Translations under genes and position numbers: made by a program
Notes under the pieces: generated by a model
Told to the model about the DNA's origin: nothing
The model's database searches: none
What the model saw: the letters and a program-made list of their open reading frames with translations, nothing else
Shown here: positions 41,286 to 50,206 of the stretch, one piece after another
Layout: each line of letters opens with the position of its first letter
How positions within the stretch are numbered: position 1 is the stretch's first letter
Origin: Christensenellaceae bacterium
Lineage (GTDB): Bacteria > Bacillota > Clostridia > Christensenellales > UBA1750
Direction: 5' to 3'
DNA: 64,000 nucleotides
Assembly (NCBI GenBank): GCA_031280685.1
Contig: JAITGM010000041.1
Span: 1 to 64,000, forward strand

Positions 41286-42467
41286 CTAGTGGTGGAATAG
41301 CCGAATGCCGGTCATCGCCATGGCGATGCCGTGGCGGTCGCAAGCCTCGATCACATTATCGTCCCGGATCGAGCCGCCGGGCTGGGCGATGTATTTTACG
41401 CCGCTTTTTGCCGCGCGCTCGATGTTATCGCCAAAGGGGAAGAAGGCGTCGGAACCCAGGGCCACGCCCTTAAAGCCCGCGATCCATTCCCGTTTTTCGT
41501 CCTTGGTCAGCGGCTCAGGGCGAACGGCGAAGCTGTTTTGCCAAACTGCGTCCCCCAGAACATCCTCGCTCTCGTCCGAAATATACAGATCGATGGCGTT
41601 GTCGCGATCCGGCCGGCCGAGACCCTTTTTAAACTTCAATCCCAGAACCTTGGGGTGCTGGCGCAGGAACCAATTATCGGCCTTGCCGCCCGCCAGCCTG
41701 GTGCAGTGGATGCGCGACTGCTGCCCGGCGCCGATGCCAATGGCCTGGCCGCCGTAGGCGTAACAGACTGAGTTGGACTGGGTATATTTCAAGATGATCA
41801 GCGCCACGATCAGGTCGCGCCGCGCGCCTTCGGGGATGGTTTTATTGGCGGTCACGACGTTTTGCAGCAGCCCTTCGCCGATTTCAAGCCCGTTCCTGCC
41901 CTGCTCGAAGGTTATGCCGAAGACCTGCTTGCGCTCGATAGGCTCGGGCACGAAAAACGGGTCGATTTCGACCACGTTATAAGCCCCCTTGCGCTTGTTT
42001 TGAAGGATTTCAAGAGCGGCCGCGCTGTAGCCCGGGGCGATCACCCCGTCTGAGACCTCCTTTGCGATGAGGGCTGCGGTCTGCTCATCGCAAGGGTCTG
42101 AAAGGGCGATAAAATCGCCGAAGGCGCTCATCCTGTCGGCCCCGCGGGCTCTGGCATAGGCGCAGGCGAGGGGCGATAATGCAGCGTTTTTATCAACAAA
42201 ATAGATCTTTTTCAGCGTTTCGTCCAGCGGCAGGCCGATGGCCGCGCCCGCCGGGCTTACGTGCTTGAACGAGGCCGCCGCGGGCAGTCCGGTCGCCTCC
42301 TTAAGCTCCTTGACGAGCTGCCAGCCGTTGAGCGCGTCCAAAAAGTTGATGTAGCCCGGCCTGCCGGCGAGCACCTTCACAGGCAGCTCGCCCGCCTTGC
42401 TCTCCGCGAAGATGCGCGATGGCTTCTGGTTCGGGTTGCAACCGTATTTCAGCGTCAGTTCCGCCAT
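41286..42467 (-). CDS. purH: Stand-alone AICAR formyltransferase
   Basis: 393 residues from ATG 42467 (GGAGGGAACC upstream). It contains only the transformylase half of bifunctional PurH (SFKHVSPAGAAIG; NSVCYAYGGQAIGIGAGQQSRIHCTRLAG; GSDAFFPFGDNI; YIAQPGGSIRDD). The N-terminal IMP cyclohydrolase domain is missing; the adjacent gene supplies this step with an unrelated PurO-type enzyme. Adds the formyl group to AICAR using 10-formyl-THF. Confidence 0.94.
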   Translation of the reverse strand: MAELTLKYGCNPNQKPSRIFAESKAGELPVKVLAGRPGYINFLDALNGWQLVKELKEATGLPAAASFKHVSPAGAAIGLPLDETLKKIYFVDKNAALSPLACAYARARGADRMSAFGDFIALSDPCDEQTAALIAKEVSDGVIAPGYSAAALEILQNKRKGAYNVVEIDPFFVPEPIERKQVFGITFEQGRNGLEIGEGLLQNVVTANKTIPEGARRDLIVALIILKYTQSNSVCYAYGGQAIGIGAGQQSRIHCTRLAGGKADNWFLRQHPKVLGLKFKKGLGRPDRDNAIDLYISDESEDVLGDAVWQNSFAVRPEPLTKDEKREWIAGFKGVALGSDAFFPFGDNIERAAKSGVKYIAQPGGSIRDDNVIEACDRHGIAMAMTGIRLFHH

Positions 42468-42493
42468 GGCGAGGTTCCCTCCTTTTTTGAAAT

Positions 42494-43198
42494 TCAATGG
42501 TTTTTGTTGAAGAGGATTTGCTCGTATTTGCCCGTGGCGATCTCAAGTCTTCGCGCAAAAAGAGCGACCTTATTTTCCTCATCAAGGCTCGCCCAGGCGC
42601 CCTCCGCAAAGGCCGAAAAATCCATGCCCAGGGCGATCTTTTCGGGCTCGCCCGCAAAGGAGGGCAGTGGCTCGCCGTCGCCTAAGTAGGTGTGCAAAAA
42701 GCGCCCCTCGCCGGGCTGCGGGTCGTCGTAGCGATAGAAATAGCGGGCGCAGCTCCTGCCGCCATCGTCGCTCTTTAAAATCGAAAGGCCGTATTGCAGC
42801 CTGCCGCCCCGAATTTCGGCATAGCCGGAAATGCGCGGGGTGAAGTTCGGCCCGTCGGGCTCGAATTCGCGGCTGCGCAGCGCCTCTTCAAACGAGAGGC
42901 CTGCCAAAAGGCCGTCCGCAATCGTGTCCGTCTGGTCGCCGTTGGTGACGAGGGTCGTGCTGCCAACAACGCGCACGGGCCAATAGATGACCAGGGTGGG
43001 GTCCTTCATCCTGGCTTCGTCAAAGGCCTTGGTGCGCAGGCCGTCGCCCTGCGCCACGAAGACGCGGTTGCGCGAATTTTCACTGCGCCCCATGATGAAA
43101 TAGGCCAGGTAGGCGTATTTTCCGCAGGCGCTTTGCCCCAAAACGATGCCGCGCCCCGGGTAGCTCGTCCTGGCGAGCGCCGAATTCATCTCGTTCAT
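42494..43198 (-). CDS. purO: IMP cyclohydrolase, PurO-like
   Basis: 234 residues. YPGRGIVLGQSACGKYAYLAYFIMGRSENSRNRVF is the PurO/IMP cyclohydrolase-like N-terminus; VRVVGSTTLVTNGDQTDTI and PNFTPRISGYAEI follow. It closes the purine ring of FAICAR to IMP. Pairing with a stand-alone AICAR formyltransferase replaces classic PurH. Overlaps purN by 4 bases. Confidence 0.9.
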   Translation of the reverse strand: MNEMNSALARTSYPGRGIVLGQSACGKYAYLAYFIMGRSENSRNRVFVAQGDGLRTKAFDEARMKDPTLVIYWPVRVVGSTTLVTNGDQTDTIADGLLAGLSFEEALRSREFEPDGPNFTPRISGYAEIRGGRLQYGLSILKSDDGGRSCARYFYRYDDPQPGEGRFLHTYLGDGEPLPSFAGEPEKIALGMDFSAFAEGAWASLDEENKVALFARRLEIATGKYEQILFNKNH

Positions 43199-43803
43199 GC
43201 TCTTTCCTCCGCTTCAATTCGTTCGGCCAGCAGTTGGACGGATTTTGGCAAAATAATCCATTCTGCCTGCTCCATCACGCGGCGCTGCAGGCTCTCGGGC
43301 GTGTCGCCCGGCAAGACCTCAACCGCCTTTTGGATGAGGATCGGTCCGCCGTCCACCTCGCCGTTGACCAAGTGCGCGGTCGCGCCCGTGATCTTCACGC
43401 CGCGCGCCAGCGCGGCTTCGTGCACGCGCAGGCCATAAAAGCCGGGGCCCGCAAAGCTCGGGATCAAGGCCGGGTGAATGTTGACGATGCGGCTTGTGAA
43501 CGCGGCCAGCGTCCTTTCGCCCAAGACCATCAAAAAACCTGCCAGCACCACCAAATCAATGCGGTGCGCCTGCAGGAGGGCGAGCAGCTTCTCGTCCCAA
43601 AGGGCCGGGTCAGGCTCCATAGCCTTTGAGAGTACCGCGCTTTCAACGCCCGCCGCCTTTGCCCTTTCCAGCGCGAAGGCTGCCTTGCGGTTGGAAACCA
43701 CCAGCGCAATCTCGGCAGGGGCGAGCGCCCCCTGGGCCTGGGCGTCGAGCAGCTTTTGCAGATTCGTCCCCGAGCCCGAAACCAGCACGGCGGCCCTTAC
43801 CAC
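43195..43803 (-). CDS. purN: Phosphoribosylglycinamide formyltransferase
   Basis: 202 residues. AVLVSGSGTNLQKLLDAQ at the N-terminus; catalytic His in IVNIHPALIPSFAG; HLVNGEVDGGPILIQ. Formylates GAR with 10-formyl-THF. Overlaps purM and purO by 7 and 4 bases respectively, supporting a tightly coupled operon. Confidence 0.95.
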   Translation of the reverse strand: MVRAAVLVSGSGTNLQKLLDAQAQGALAPAEIALVVSNRKAAFALERAKAAGVESAVLSKAMEPDPALWDEKLLALLQAHRIDLVVLAGFLMVLGERTLAAFTSRIVNIHPALIPSFAGPGFYGLRVHEAALARGVKITGATAHLVNGEVDGGPILIQKAVEVLPGDTPESLQRRVMEQAEWIILPKSVQLLAERIEAEERA

Positions 43804-44840
43804 AGCGCGACGCCCCCCTCGCCCTCTTCGGCCGCGCCGATGAGGTAGGCTTCTTCGCCGGCATTTTCCAAGAGCGCCAGCGCCTGCTTTTCTTCGCCCT
43901 TTTTCACGGCCATCACCATGCCCAGGCCCATGTTGAATGTGTTGTACATATCCCGCTCGGGAATCTCGCCCGTCTTTTGAATCAAATCGAAGATCTTGGG
44001 CTTGGGGAAGGCCGAAAGCTGAATCCTTGCGCGCAGGCCGGCGGGCAGCATCCTGGGAATGTTCTCGTAAAAGCCGCCGCCGGTGATGTGCGAGGCCCCG
44101 CGCAGCTCTACCTTGCCCAGCAGGGCGTCCATGGCCCTTGCATAGATGCGCGTGGGCGTCAGCAGGGTTTCGAGCAGCGGCGCGCCCAGCGCTTCGTCAA
44201 AGCGCACATACTCAGCGCCGTCCTTGATGCCAAAAACCTTGCGGATGAGCGAAAAGGCGTTGGAATGCGCCCCCGACGACGGCAGGCCGATGAGCGCATC
44301 GCCCGGGCGCAGGCTCTCTTTGTTCAAAATCTTCTTTTCGTCCGCGATGCCGACGCAAAAGCCTGCCAAATCGTATTCATCCTCTGGCATCAGGCCCGGG
44401 TGCTCGGCGGTTTCGCCGCCGATGAGCGCGGCGCCCGCCTGCACGCAGCCCTCGGCCACGCCGGATACGATCCCCGCGATGACCTCGGGGCGGTTCTTGC
44501 CGCAGGCGATGTAATCAAGGAAGAAGAGGGGCTTCGCCCCGGCGCAGAGCACGTCGTTTGCGCACATGGCCACCACGTCGATGCCAATGGTATCGTGCTT
44601 GCCCAGCAAAAAGGCGATTTTCAGCTTGGTGCCCACGCCGTCGGTGCCCGAAACCAGCACCGGCCGCTCCATCCCCGCAAAATCGGGCGCGAACAACCCG
44701 CCGAAGCCGCCGATGCCGGAAACCACGCCGGGCGTCATCGTCCGCGCGACGGAACCCTTCATGAGCTCCACGGCGCGGTAGCCCGCCGTGATATCGACCC
44801 CCGCGCTCTTGTAGCTTTGGGAATGACTATATTGCTCCAT
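43797..44840 (-). CDS. purM: Phosphoribosylformylglycinamidine cyclo-ligase (AIR synthetase)
   Basis: 347 residues. Signature SGTDGVGTKLKIAFLLGKHDTIGIDVVAMCANDVLCAGAKPLFFLDYIA, and HITGGGFYENIPRML. Converts FGAM to AIR with ATP. Starts 2 bases after the purF stop and overlaps purN. Confidence 0.96.
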   Translation of the reverse strand: MEQYSHSQSYKSAGVDITAGYRAVELMKGSVARTMTPGVVSGIGGFGGLFAPDFAGMERPVLVSGTDGVGTKLKIAFLLGKHDTIGIDVVAMCANDVLCAGAKPLFFLDYIACGKNRPEVIAGIVSGVAEGCVQAGAALIGGETAEHPGLMPEDEYDLAGFCVGIADEKKILNKESLRPGDALIGLPSSGAHSNAFSLIRKVFGIKDGAEYVRFDEALGAPLLETLLTPTRIYARAMDALLGKVELRGASHITGGGFYENIPRMLPAGLRARIQLSAFPKPKIFDLIQKTGEIPERDMYNTFNMGLGMVMAVKKGEEKQALALLENAGEEAYLIGAAEEGEGGVALW

Positions 44841-44842
44841 GG

Positions 44843-46300
44843 CTACTGCTCCTTGTCTTCGCCCCGGCCGCTCAGGCTCAGGGGCGAAAGGTATTTGTCT
44901 TCAAAAGGCTTTGGCGGCTCGGCCGGGTAATCGCCGGTGAAGCAGCCCAGGCAAAGGCCGAGCCTTGCGCCTTCTGCGATCTTTGGCATGTCGGCGGCGT
45001 CCAGGTAGCCCAGGGAATCGACCAAGAGCGCCCGGCGAATCCCTTCTGCGTCCATGCCGGCGGTCACGAGTGCCTCCCCGGGGTCTATATAGGTGCCAAA
45101 ATAGCAGGGATGGCGGAAGGGCGGGGACGAGATGCGCAGGTGCACCTCTGCCGCCCCGGCCTCGCGCAGGAGGCGCAGCGCCTGGGCGATGGTCGTGCCG
45201 CGCACGATGGAATCATCGACCACGACGACGCGCTTGCCCTTCACCACGTGCTCCACGGCGCCAAGCTTGATCTCGACCTCGGCCTGGCGCTGCGCGCTGT
45301 TCGGCCCAGCCAGCGTCCTGCCGACGTAGCGGTTCTTGATCAGGCCGATGCCGTAGGGCAGCCCCGAGGCCTGCGCATAGCCCAGCGCGGCATCCAACCC
45401 GGTATCCGGCGCGCCGATGACCACATCGGCCTTCGCCGGGTGCTTTTGGGCCAGGATCGCGCCCGCGCGCAGCCTGGCCGCGTGCACCGAAACGCCGTCG
45501 AGCACGGAATCAGGCCTGGCGAAATAGACCAGCTCATAAGCACAGAGCGCGCCCTTTCCCCCGCAGTGGGCCTTGAGCGAAAAAAGCTCGCCCTCCCGCA
45601 CCACGGCTACCTCGCCTGGAGCGATATCGCGAAGCAGCTCGCCGCCCAGGGTTTCGAACGCGCAGGATTCGGACGAGACCGCGTAGCCGCCGCCGACCCG
45701 CCCAATACAAAGCGGCCGGAAACCGATCGGATCCCTGGCCGCGATGAGCTTGCGGGCGGACATCAAGACGATGGAGTAGGCGCCCTTAAGCCTGCCCATG
45801 GTGTTTTCAAGCGCCTTTTCGGTGGAGGGAGCGCGAAGGCGCTCCCTCGTGAAGACCTGGGCTATGACCTCGCAATCGGTCAGGGTGTGGAAGATCGCGC
45901 CGCCCAGCTCGAGCTCGTCGCGCAGCTCGTGCGCGTTGGTCAGGGCGCCGTTGAAGCAAATCGCGATGTTGCCCTTCACGTGCCGCAGCACGAGCGGCTG
46001 GGCGCTCGCCTTGTCGCGGTTGCCGCCGGAGCCGTAGCGCACGTGGCCGATGGCGATCTGCGCCTGGCCGAGAAAGTCGAGTGCCTCCTGGTCGAGCACC
46101 TCGGGCACGAGGCCGGAATCGCGCACGCCGCGCAGAAGGCCATCCTCGCTCACCGCGATGCCGCAGCTCATCTGCCCCCGGTGCTGCAGCGCATAGAGGG
46201 CCACATAGGTCGACGAGACGACCTCGCGGCCCTTTTCTTGCGCGCAAACGCCAAAGACCCCGCATTCCTCGCGGGGTTTATCGGCCAAAAAGCCCCGCAT
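44843..46300 (-). CDS. purF: Amidophosphoribosyltransferase
   Basis: 485 residues from ATG 46300 (MRGFLADKPREECGVFGV). A short propeptide would be removed to expose the N-terminal Cys nucleophile in CGVFGV, as in the Fe-S type of Bacillus. The PRPP motif VVVVDDSIVRGTTIAQAL is present, as are Cys residues in the C-terminal region (GLCLGCFTGDYP). First committed step of purine synthesis. The track start 46513 lies inside purC and is rejected. Confidence 0.96.
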   Translation of the reverse strand: MRGFLADKPREECGVFGVCAQEKGREVVSSTYVALYALQHRGQMSCGIAVSEDGLLRGVRDSGLVPEVLDQEALDFLGQAQIAIGHVRYGSGGNRDKASAQPLVLRHVKGNIAICFNGALTNAHELRDELELGGAIFHTLTDCEVIAQVFTRERLRAPSTEKALENTMGRLKGAYSIVLMSARKLIAARDPIGFRPLCIGRVGGGYAVSSESCAFETLGGELLRDIAPGEVAVVREGELFSLKAHCGGKGALCAYELVYFARPDSVLDGVSVHAARLRAGAILAQKHPAKADVVIGAPDTGLDAALGYAQASGLPYGIGLIKNRYVGRTLAGPNSAQRQAEVEIKLGAVEHVVKGKRVVVVDDSIVRGTTIAQALRLLREAGAAEVHLRISSPPFRHPCYFGTYIDPGEALVTAGMDAEGIRRALLVDSLGYLDAADMPKIAEGARLGLCLGCFTGDYPAEPPKPFEDKYLSPLSLSGRGEDKEQ

Positions 46301-46305
46301 GGCGC

Positions 46306-47013
46306 TCACAGCCCGAAGATGCGGCGGGCGACCTCGTTGTAGGCGTCTTCCACGCCCCCAAGGTCCCTGCGGAAGCGATCCTTGTCGAGCTTTTCCCGCG
46401 TCTTGGCGTCCCAAAACCTGCAGGTATCGGGCGAAATCTCGTCCGCCAGCACGATCTGCCCCGCGCTCGTGCGCCCGAACTCCACCTTGAAGTCCACCAG
46501 CACGATCCCGCACTCCAAAAGAAAGCTTTTTAGGTAATCGTTCAGCTTAAAGGTGTATTCGGCGATCAGCCCCAGCTCTTCCCGGCCCGCCAGCCCCAGC
46601 GCGAAGATCTGGCTGTCGTTAATCATCGGGTCGCCCAGGGCGTCGTCCTTCAGGCAGTATTCGATGGTCGGGTTCTTCAATTCAGTCCCCTCTTCCACCC
46701 CGAAGCGCTTTGAGAACGAGCCCGCCGCGATGTTGCGCACGATGACTTCCAGCGGCACGATCTTTACCCTTTTCACCTTGGTTTCGCGCTCGCTTAGTTC
46801 CTCGATGAAGTGCGTGGGCACCCCCTCTTTTTCAAGCTTTTGCATGAAGAAGTTGCTCATGCGGTTGTTGATGACGCCCTTGCCTGTAATCGTCCCCTTC
46901 TTCAGCCCATTGAAGGCCGTCGCGTCGTCCTTATACGAAACGATCAGGGCCTCGGCCTCATCGGTCAGAAAGACCCTTTTCGCCTTCCCCTCATATAATT
47001 GCTCCTTTTTCAT
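46306..47013 (-). CDS. purC: SAICAR synthetase
   Basis: 235 residues. [31 protein letters not shown] at the N-terminus and FKVEFGR with [14 protein letters not shown] later. Joins CAIR and aspartate. Overlaps purE by 4 bases. Confidence 0.96.
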   Translation of the reverse strand: MKKEQLYEGKAKRVFLTDEAEALIVSYKDDATAFNGLKKGTITGKGVINNRMSNFFMQKLEKEGVPTHFIEELSERETKVKRVKIVPLEVIVRNIAAGSFSKRFGVEEGTELKNPTIEYCLKDDALGDPMINDSQIFALGLAGREELGLIAEYTFKLNDYLKSFLLECGIVLVDFKVEFGRTSAGQIVLADEISPDTCRFWDAKTREKLDKDRFRRDLGGVEDAYNEVARRIFGL

Positions 47014-47504
47014 AGCCCTTCCACCTCCGTTTGTACTCTTTCGTCCTTCTTTAAAACCTCTTCGCGCATGCTCTTTCTCGATTCCAAAAGCCTTTCAGCC
47101 AGGGTTTCATCGCCGATTGCCAGCATCTCGATCGCCAGGAGGGCAGCATTGTCGGCCCCGTCGATGGCGACGGTCGCCACCGGGATGCCCCTTGGCATCT
47201 GCACGGTGGCCAGCAGGGCGTCCAGCCCATCCAGCGAAACCTTGATGGGGATGCCGATCACCGGCAGAACGCTCTGCGCGGCCAGCGCCCCGGCCAGGTG
47301 TGCGGCCTTGCCGGCGGCCGCAATCAGCACGCCAAAGCCGTTTTCGCGCGCGTTTTGGGCAAACTCCGCGGCCTCGAATGGGGTTCTGTGCGCGGAGAAA
47401 ACGTGAACCTCGAACGGCACATCAAAGGCCTTCAAGATCTGGAATGCTCCCTTCAGGGCGGCAAAGTCAGAATCGCTCCCCATGATGACGGCGACCTTTT
47501 TCAC
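47010..47504 (-). CDS. purE: N5-carboxyaminoimidazole ribonucleotide mutase (class I PurE)
   Basis: 164 residues from GTG 47504, chosen because AGGAAGG lies 9 bases upstream and [14 protein letters not shown] is the expected N-terminus. The key [12 protein letters not shown] and PVIGIPI are present; GKAAHLAG is closer to the class I 'GGAAHLPG' than the class II loop. Class I enzymes usually need PurK, which is not in this window. First gene of the operon, with a promoter at 47543-47571. Confidence 0.93.
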   Translation of the reverse strand: MKKVAVIMGSDSDFAALKGAFQILKAFDVPFEVHVFSAHRTPFEAAEFAQNARENGFGVLIAAAGKAAHLAGALAAQSVLPVIGIPIKVSLDGLDALLATVQMPRGIPVATVAIDGADNAALLAIEMLAIGDETLAERLLESRKSMREEVLKKDERVQTEVEGL

Positions 47505-47542
47505 TTCCAAAATCCTTCCTCTCCCCATGATTTTACACGGTT

Positions 47543-47571
47543 ATTGTAACGACTTTAGGCGGAAAACTCAA
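47543..47571 (-). promoter_or_regulatory. Sigma-A-type promoter of the purine operon
   Basis: Minus-strand TTGAGT, 17-base spacer, TACAAT, about 40 bases upstream of the purE start. No purine (G-box) riboswitch was recognised in the short leader. Confidence 0.8.
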
Positions 47572-47707
47572 GGGCGGGCAGGGAACAGCTCGAAGCTTAT
47601 CACAAAATTAATGTTGACGGTTCCGGCCTCGCTCATGCGGCGCTTGCCCCGCGCCGAGGCCCTCTTTTTCTTTCTTGAAGGGGTTTTCATGCCGGCGGGT
47701 GAGGGGT

Positions 47708-47827
47708 TTAAAGGGGGCGAAGGGCATGCCCCTCCCATTCAGGGGTAGGGTTGGCATTGCGGGCTTTCGTGACTTGCTCCTGCGTCAGGCCGCGCGCCCT
47801 TCGCAGCACCTTTAGGGTTTCGTTCAT
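47708..47827 (-). CDS. Mini-ORF with XRE-like helix-turn-helix start (possible remnant)
   Basis: 39 residues, too short for the ORF track. Reads MNETLKVLRRARGLTQEQVTK and then NANPTPEWEGHALRPL before TAA. The first ~20 residues look like the beginning of an XRE/Cro-type HTH (RRARGLTQEQV), and a good AAAGGAGG precedes the ATG, but the second half of the HTH is missing. Probably a decayed repressor gene or a leader peptide. Confidence 0.4.
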   Translation of the reverse strand: MNETLKVLRRARGLTQEQVTKARNANPTPEWEGHALRPL

Positions 47828-48130
47828 GGCAGTTCCTCCTTTCGCCCATACAATCGGTATAGCATAAAGCCCGCACGCGAACAATCTCTTGCTGGTTATG
47901 CCGCGCGCAACCGCGGGTTGCTTTATTTCATTCCTCTGGCGCCGCTAGTGGTTATTAGGCTGCCTTTTTTTCGCCGATTCAGGCTGATCCTCTCGCTTGC
48001 GTTCATTAGGGGCCGCGCGTGGTTAAATCCCATTTAGTAAGCGGCGGATTCGCAATGGAATGGCGGCCAACGGGCCGCGCAGCCAATGGAAGCGACGCAA
48101 GGGCAGCGAAGAGGCTCGAATTGCGACTTC

Positions 48131-48273
48131 GGGGGGCGGGCCCGGAGGTTTCCTCCGGGGGCGGCTGCAACGGCTCAGGCCGAACCCGTGGGTTCGAAGC
48201 CTGAGCCGTTGCAGCCGTCAGCCGCGCGCAGCGCGGCGCCCGCCCCCCGGCGCGCGAGCGAAGCGAGCGCGCC
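48131..48273 (+). repeat. GC-rich multi-arm intergenic repeat, copy A
   Basis: Outer stem GGGGGGCGGGC / GCCCGCCCCCC encloses three arms: CCGGAGG-TTT-CCTCCGG, a 19-bp arm (CGGCTGCAACGG... with inner CGAACC/GGGTTCG), and GCCGCGC-GCA-GCGCGGC. A separate hairpin follows (GGCGCGC ... GCGCGCC, ending 48273). Related copies lie at 50107 and, inverted, at 53318. Confidence 0.88.
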
Positions 48274-48302
48274 TCCATTCCCGCACACAACACTAGAGGG
48301 GA

Positions 48303-48331
48303 TTGCCCGCACGCCGGCCTTATACTATACT
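48303..48331 (+). promoter_or_regulatory. Sigma-A-type promoter of purB
   Basis: TTGCCC, 17-base spacer, TATACT, followed 27 bases later by the purB start with AAAGGAG. Confidence 0.78.
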
Positions 48332-48358
48332 GATAACAGCCTGAAAGGAGCGATAACC

Positions 48359-49789
48359 ATGCCCGAAACCCAAGACAGTCAATACCAAAGCGCGCTTTCG
48401 GGGCGCTACGCCTCAAAGGAGATGCTCGGCCTTTTTTCGAACGATACCAGGTATGGGCTTTGGCGCAGGCTCTGGGCGGCGCTCGCCAAGGCCGAGATGG
48501 AGCTTGGCCTGCCGGTCACGCAGGCGCAGGTTGACCAGCTCGAGCAGCACCTGGATGACATCGACTACGCGGCCGTCGCCGAAAAAGAAAGGGAGATCCG
48601 CCACGACGTGATGGCCCACGTGCACGCCTACGGCCTCAAGGCGCCGCTGGCCAAGGGCATCATTCATCTGGGGGCCACCTCCTGCTACGTGACCGACAAC
48701 GCGGATATCCTCATCCTGCAAAGAGGGCTGCTCCTCATCCGCGAAAAGCTCGTGGGGGTGCTCAAAAACCTCGCCGCCTTCGCCGAAAGCTATAAGGCGC
48801 TGCCGGCGCTGGGCTACACCCACCTGCAGCCCGCCCAGCCCGTGACGGTGGGCAAGCGCGCCACGCTTTGGATGCAGGATCTCCTCCTCGACGTCGAGGA
48901 GCTCGATTTTACGCTCTCTTCGTTAAAGCTCCTGGGCTCGCGCGGCACCACGGGCACGCAGGCCAGCTTCTTGGCTCTTTTTGAGGGGGATCACCAAAAG
49001 GTCGAGGCTCTGGACGCGAAGATCTCCGGGCATTTTGGCCTGCCCGTCTTCCCGGTCAGCGGGCAGACCTACCCGCGCAAGCTCGATTCCAGGGTTTTGA
49101 ACCTTCTTTCCTCCATCGCGCAGAGCGCCTCTAAGTTCGGCAACGATTTGCGGCTCCTGCAGCACATGCGCGAAATGGAGGAGCCCTTCGAGAAGGGCCA
49201 GGTCGGCTCCTCCGCGATGGCCTACAAGCGCAATCCCATGCGCTCCGAGCGCATCTGCTCCCTTTCACGTTTCATCATCAGCCAGGCACAAAACCCGGCC
49301 CTGACGGCCTCCACGCAATGGCTCGAAAGGACCCTGGACGACTCCGCAAACCGCAGGCTCTCCATCTCCGAAGCCTTCCTCGCCACAGACGCCGTTTTGC
49401 GCCTGATGCTCAACGTTTCCGACGGGCTCATCGTCTACGAGAAGATCATCGGGCGCAGGCTCCGCGAATTCATGCCCTTCATGGCCACCGAAAACATCCT
49501 GATGGAAGCCGTGCGCCGCGGAGGCGACCGGCAGGCTCTGCACGAAAAGATCCGCGAGCACTCGATGGAAGCCTCCCGCCGCATGAAAGAAGAGGGCGCG
49601 GACTGCGACCTGACGGAACGCCTCGCGGCCGACCCCGCCTTTGGAATGAGCCTAGGCCAGCTCGAGGGCCTGCTCGACCCAAAGCTCTATATCGGCCGCT
49701 GCCCCGAGCAGGTCGAAGCCTTCCTGAAGGAGGAAATCGCCCCTCTGATAGCGGGCACGGACGCGGTGCAGGCACAGATCGAGGTATAG
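48359..49789 (+). CDS. purB: Adenylosuccinate lyase
   Basis: 476 residues from ATG 48359 (MPETQDSQYQSALSGRYAS); the track start 48086 is in the repeat and rejected. The fumarase/aspartase signature GSSAMAYKRNPMRSERI is intact. Acts twice: SAICAR to AICAR, and adenylosuccinate to AMP. Divergent from the purine operon. Confidence 0.96.
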   Translation: MPETQDSQYQSALSGRYASKEMLGLFSNDTRYGLWRRLWAALAKAEMELGLPVTQAQVDQLEQHLDDIDYAAVAEKEREIRHDVMAHVHAYGLKAPLAKGIIHLGATSCYVTDNADILILQRGLLLIREKLVGVLKNLAAFAESYKALPALGYTHLQPAQPVTVGKRATLWMQDLLLDVEELDFTLSSLKLLGSRGTTGTQASFLALFEGDHQKVEALDAKISGHFGLPVFPVSGQTYPRKLDSRVLNLLSSIAQSASKFGNDLRLLQHMREMEEPFEKGQVGSSAMAYKRNPMRSERICSLSRFIISQAQNPALTASTQWLERTLDDSANRRLSISEAFLATDAVLRLMLNVSDGLIVYEKIIGRRLREFMPFMATENILMEAVRRGGDRQALHEKIREHSMEASRRMKEEGADCDLTERLAADPAFGMSLGQLEGLLDPKLYIGRCPEQVEAFLKEEIAPLIAGTDAVQAQIEV

Positions 49790-50206
49790 CCCTCTTTTCC
49801 TCGCGGGTTGCGCCGCCCGCGGCGGCTCCTCCTCGCTAGCATCCCTTTGCAACCCAAGCGGGAGAGCAACTCTCCCGCACCCTCTCAGGGATGGGCTCAG
49901 GGCAATTCTTGCCTTGCGAAACGCCCTGAAGACGAATCTGATTCTACGCATCCGCCGCCCGCGGGCGGGATTTAACAACACGAGGGCTCTAATGGGCGAA
50001 AGCGAGGAAGATCGGGCCTGAATCTACCCAAACCCGTTGCCCATGAACGCAACGCGGCCAAGGGAAGCTGCCTCGGGGCAACGAAGAGGCTTTGGGTTGC
50101 GGCTTCGGGGGCGGGCCCGGAGGTTTCCTCCGGGGGCGGCTGCCGCGCGGCGCCCGCCCCTTGGCGCGCGAGCGGAAGCGAGCGCGCCTTCGTTCCCGTT
50201 CTCCGC
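49790..50206. other. Intergenic region between purB and prmA
   Basis: No gene recognised. It has a perfect hairpin GCGGGAGAG-CAA-CTCTCCCGC at 49858-49878 (no T run) and repeat copy B at 50107-50188. Sequence upstream of copy B (GCAACGAAGAGGCT...TTGCGGCTTCGGGG) also resembles the flank of copy A, so the repeat unit may extend ~60 bases further left. Confidence 0.6.
50107..50188 (+). repeat. GC-rich multi-arm intergenic repeat, copy B (short)
   Basis: Outer stem GGGGGCGGGC / GCCCGCCCC, the CCGGAGG-TTT-CCTCCGG arm, and a shortened inner part (GGCGGCTGCCGCGCGGC) that has lost one arm compared with copies A and C. The trailing hairpin GGCGCGC...GCGCGCC is present. Confidence 0.85.

Larger units (their letters stand above)
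47828..48358. other. Long intergenic region between mini-ORF and purB
   Basis: No gene recognised. Contains GC-rich repeat copy A (48131-48273) and the purB promoter (48303-48331). The left part (47828-48050) is AT-richer, with T-runs, and shows nothing else that I can name. Confidence 0.6.

Noticed and set aside
43626-44930. 434-aa + strand ORF, and 45110-46342 (410 aa)
   Set aside because: Antisense of purM and purF, which are unambiguous.
47505-47600. Purine (guanine) riboswitch before purE
   Set aside because: The leader is short, and I find none of the conserved G-box core motifs.
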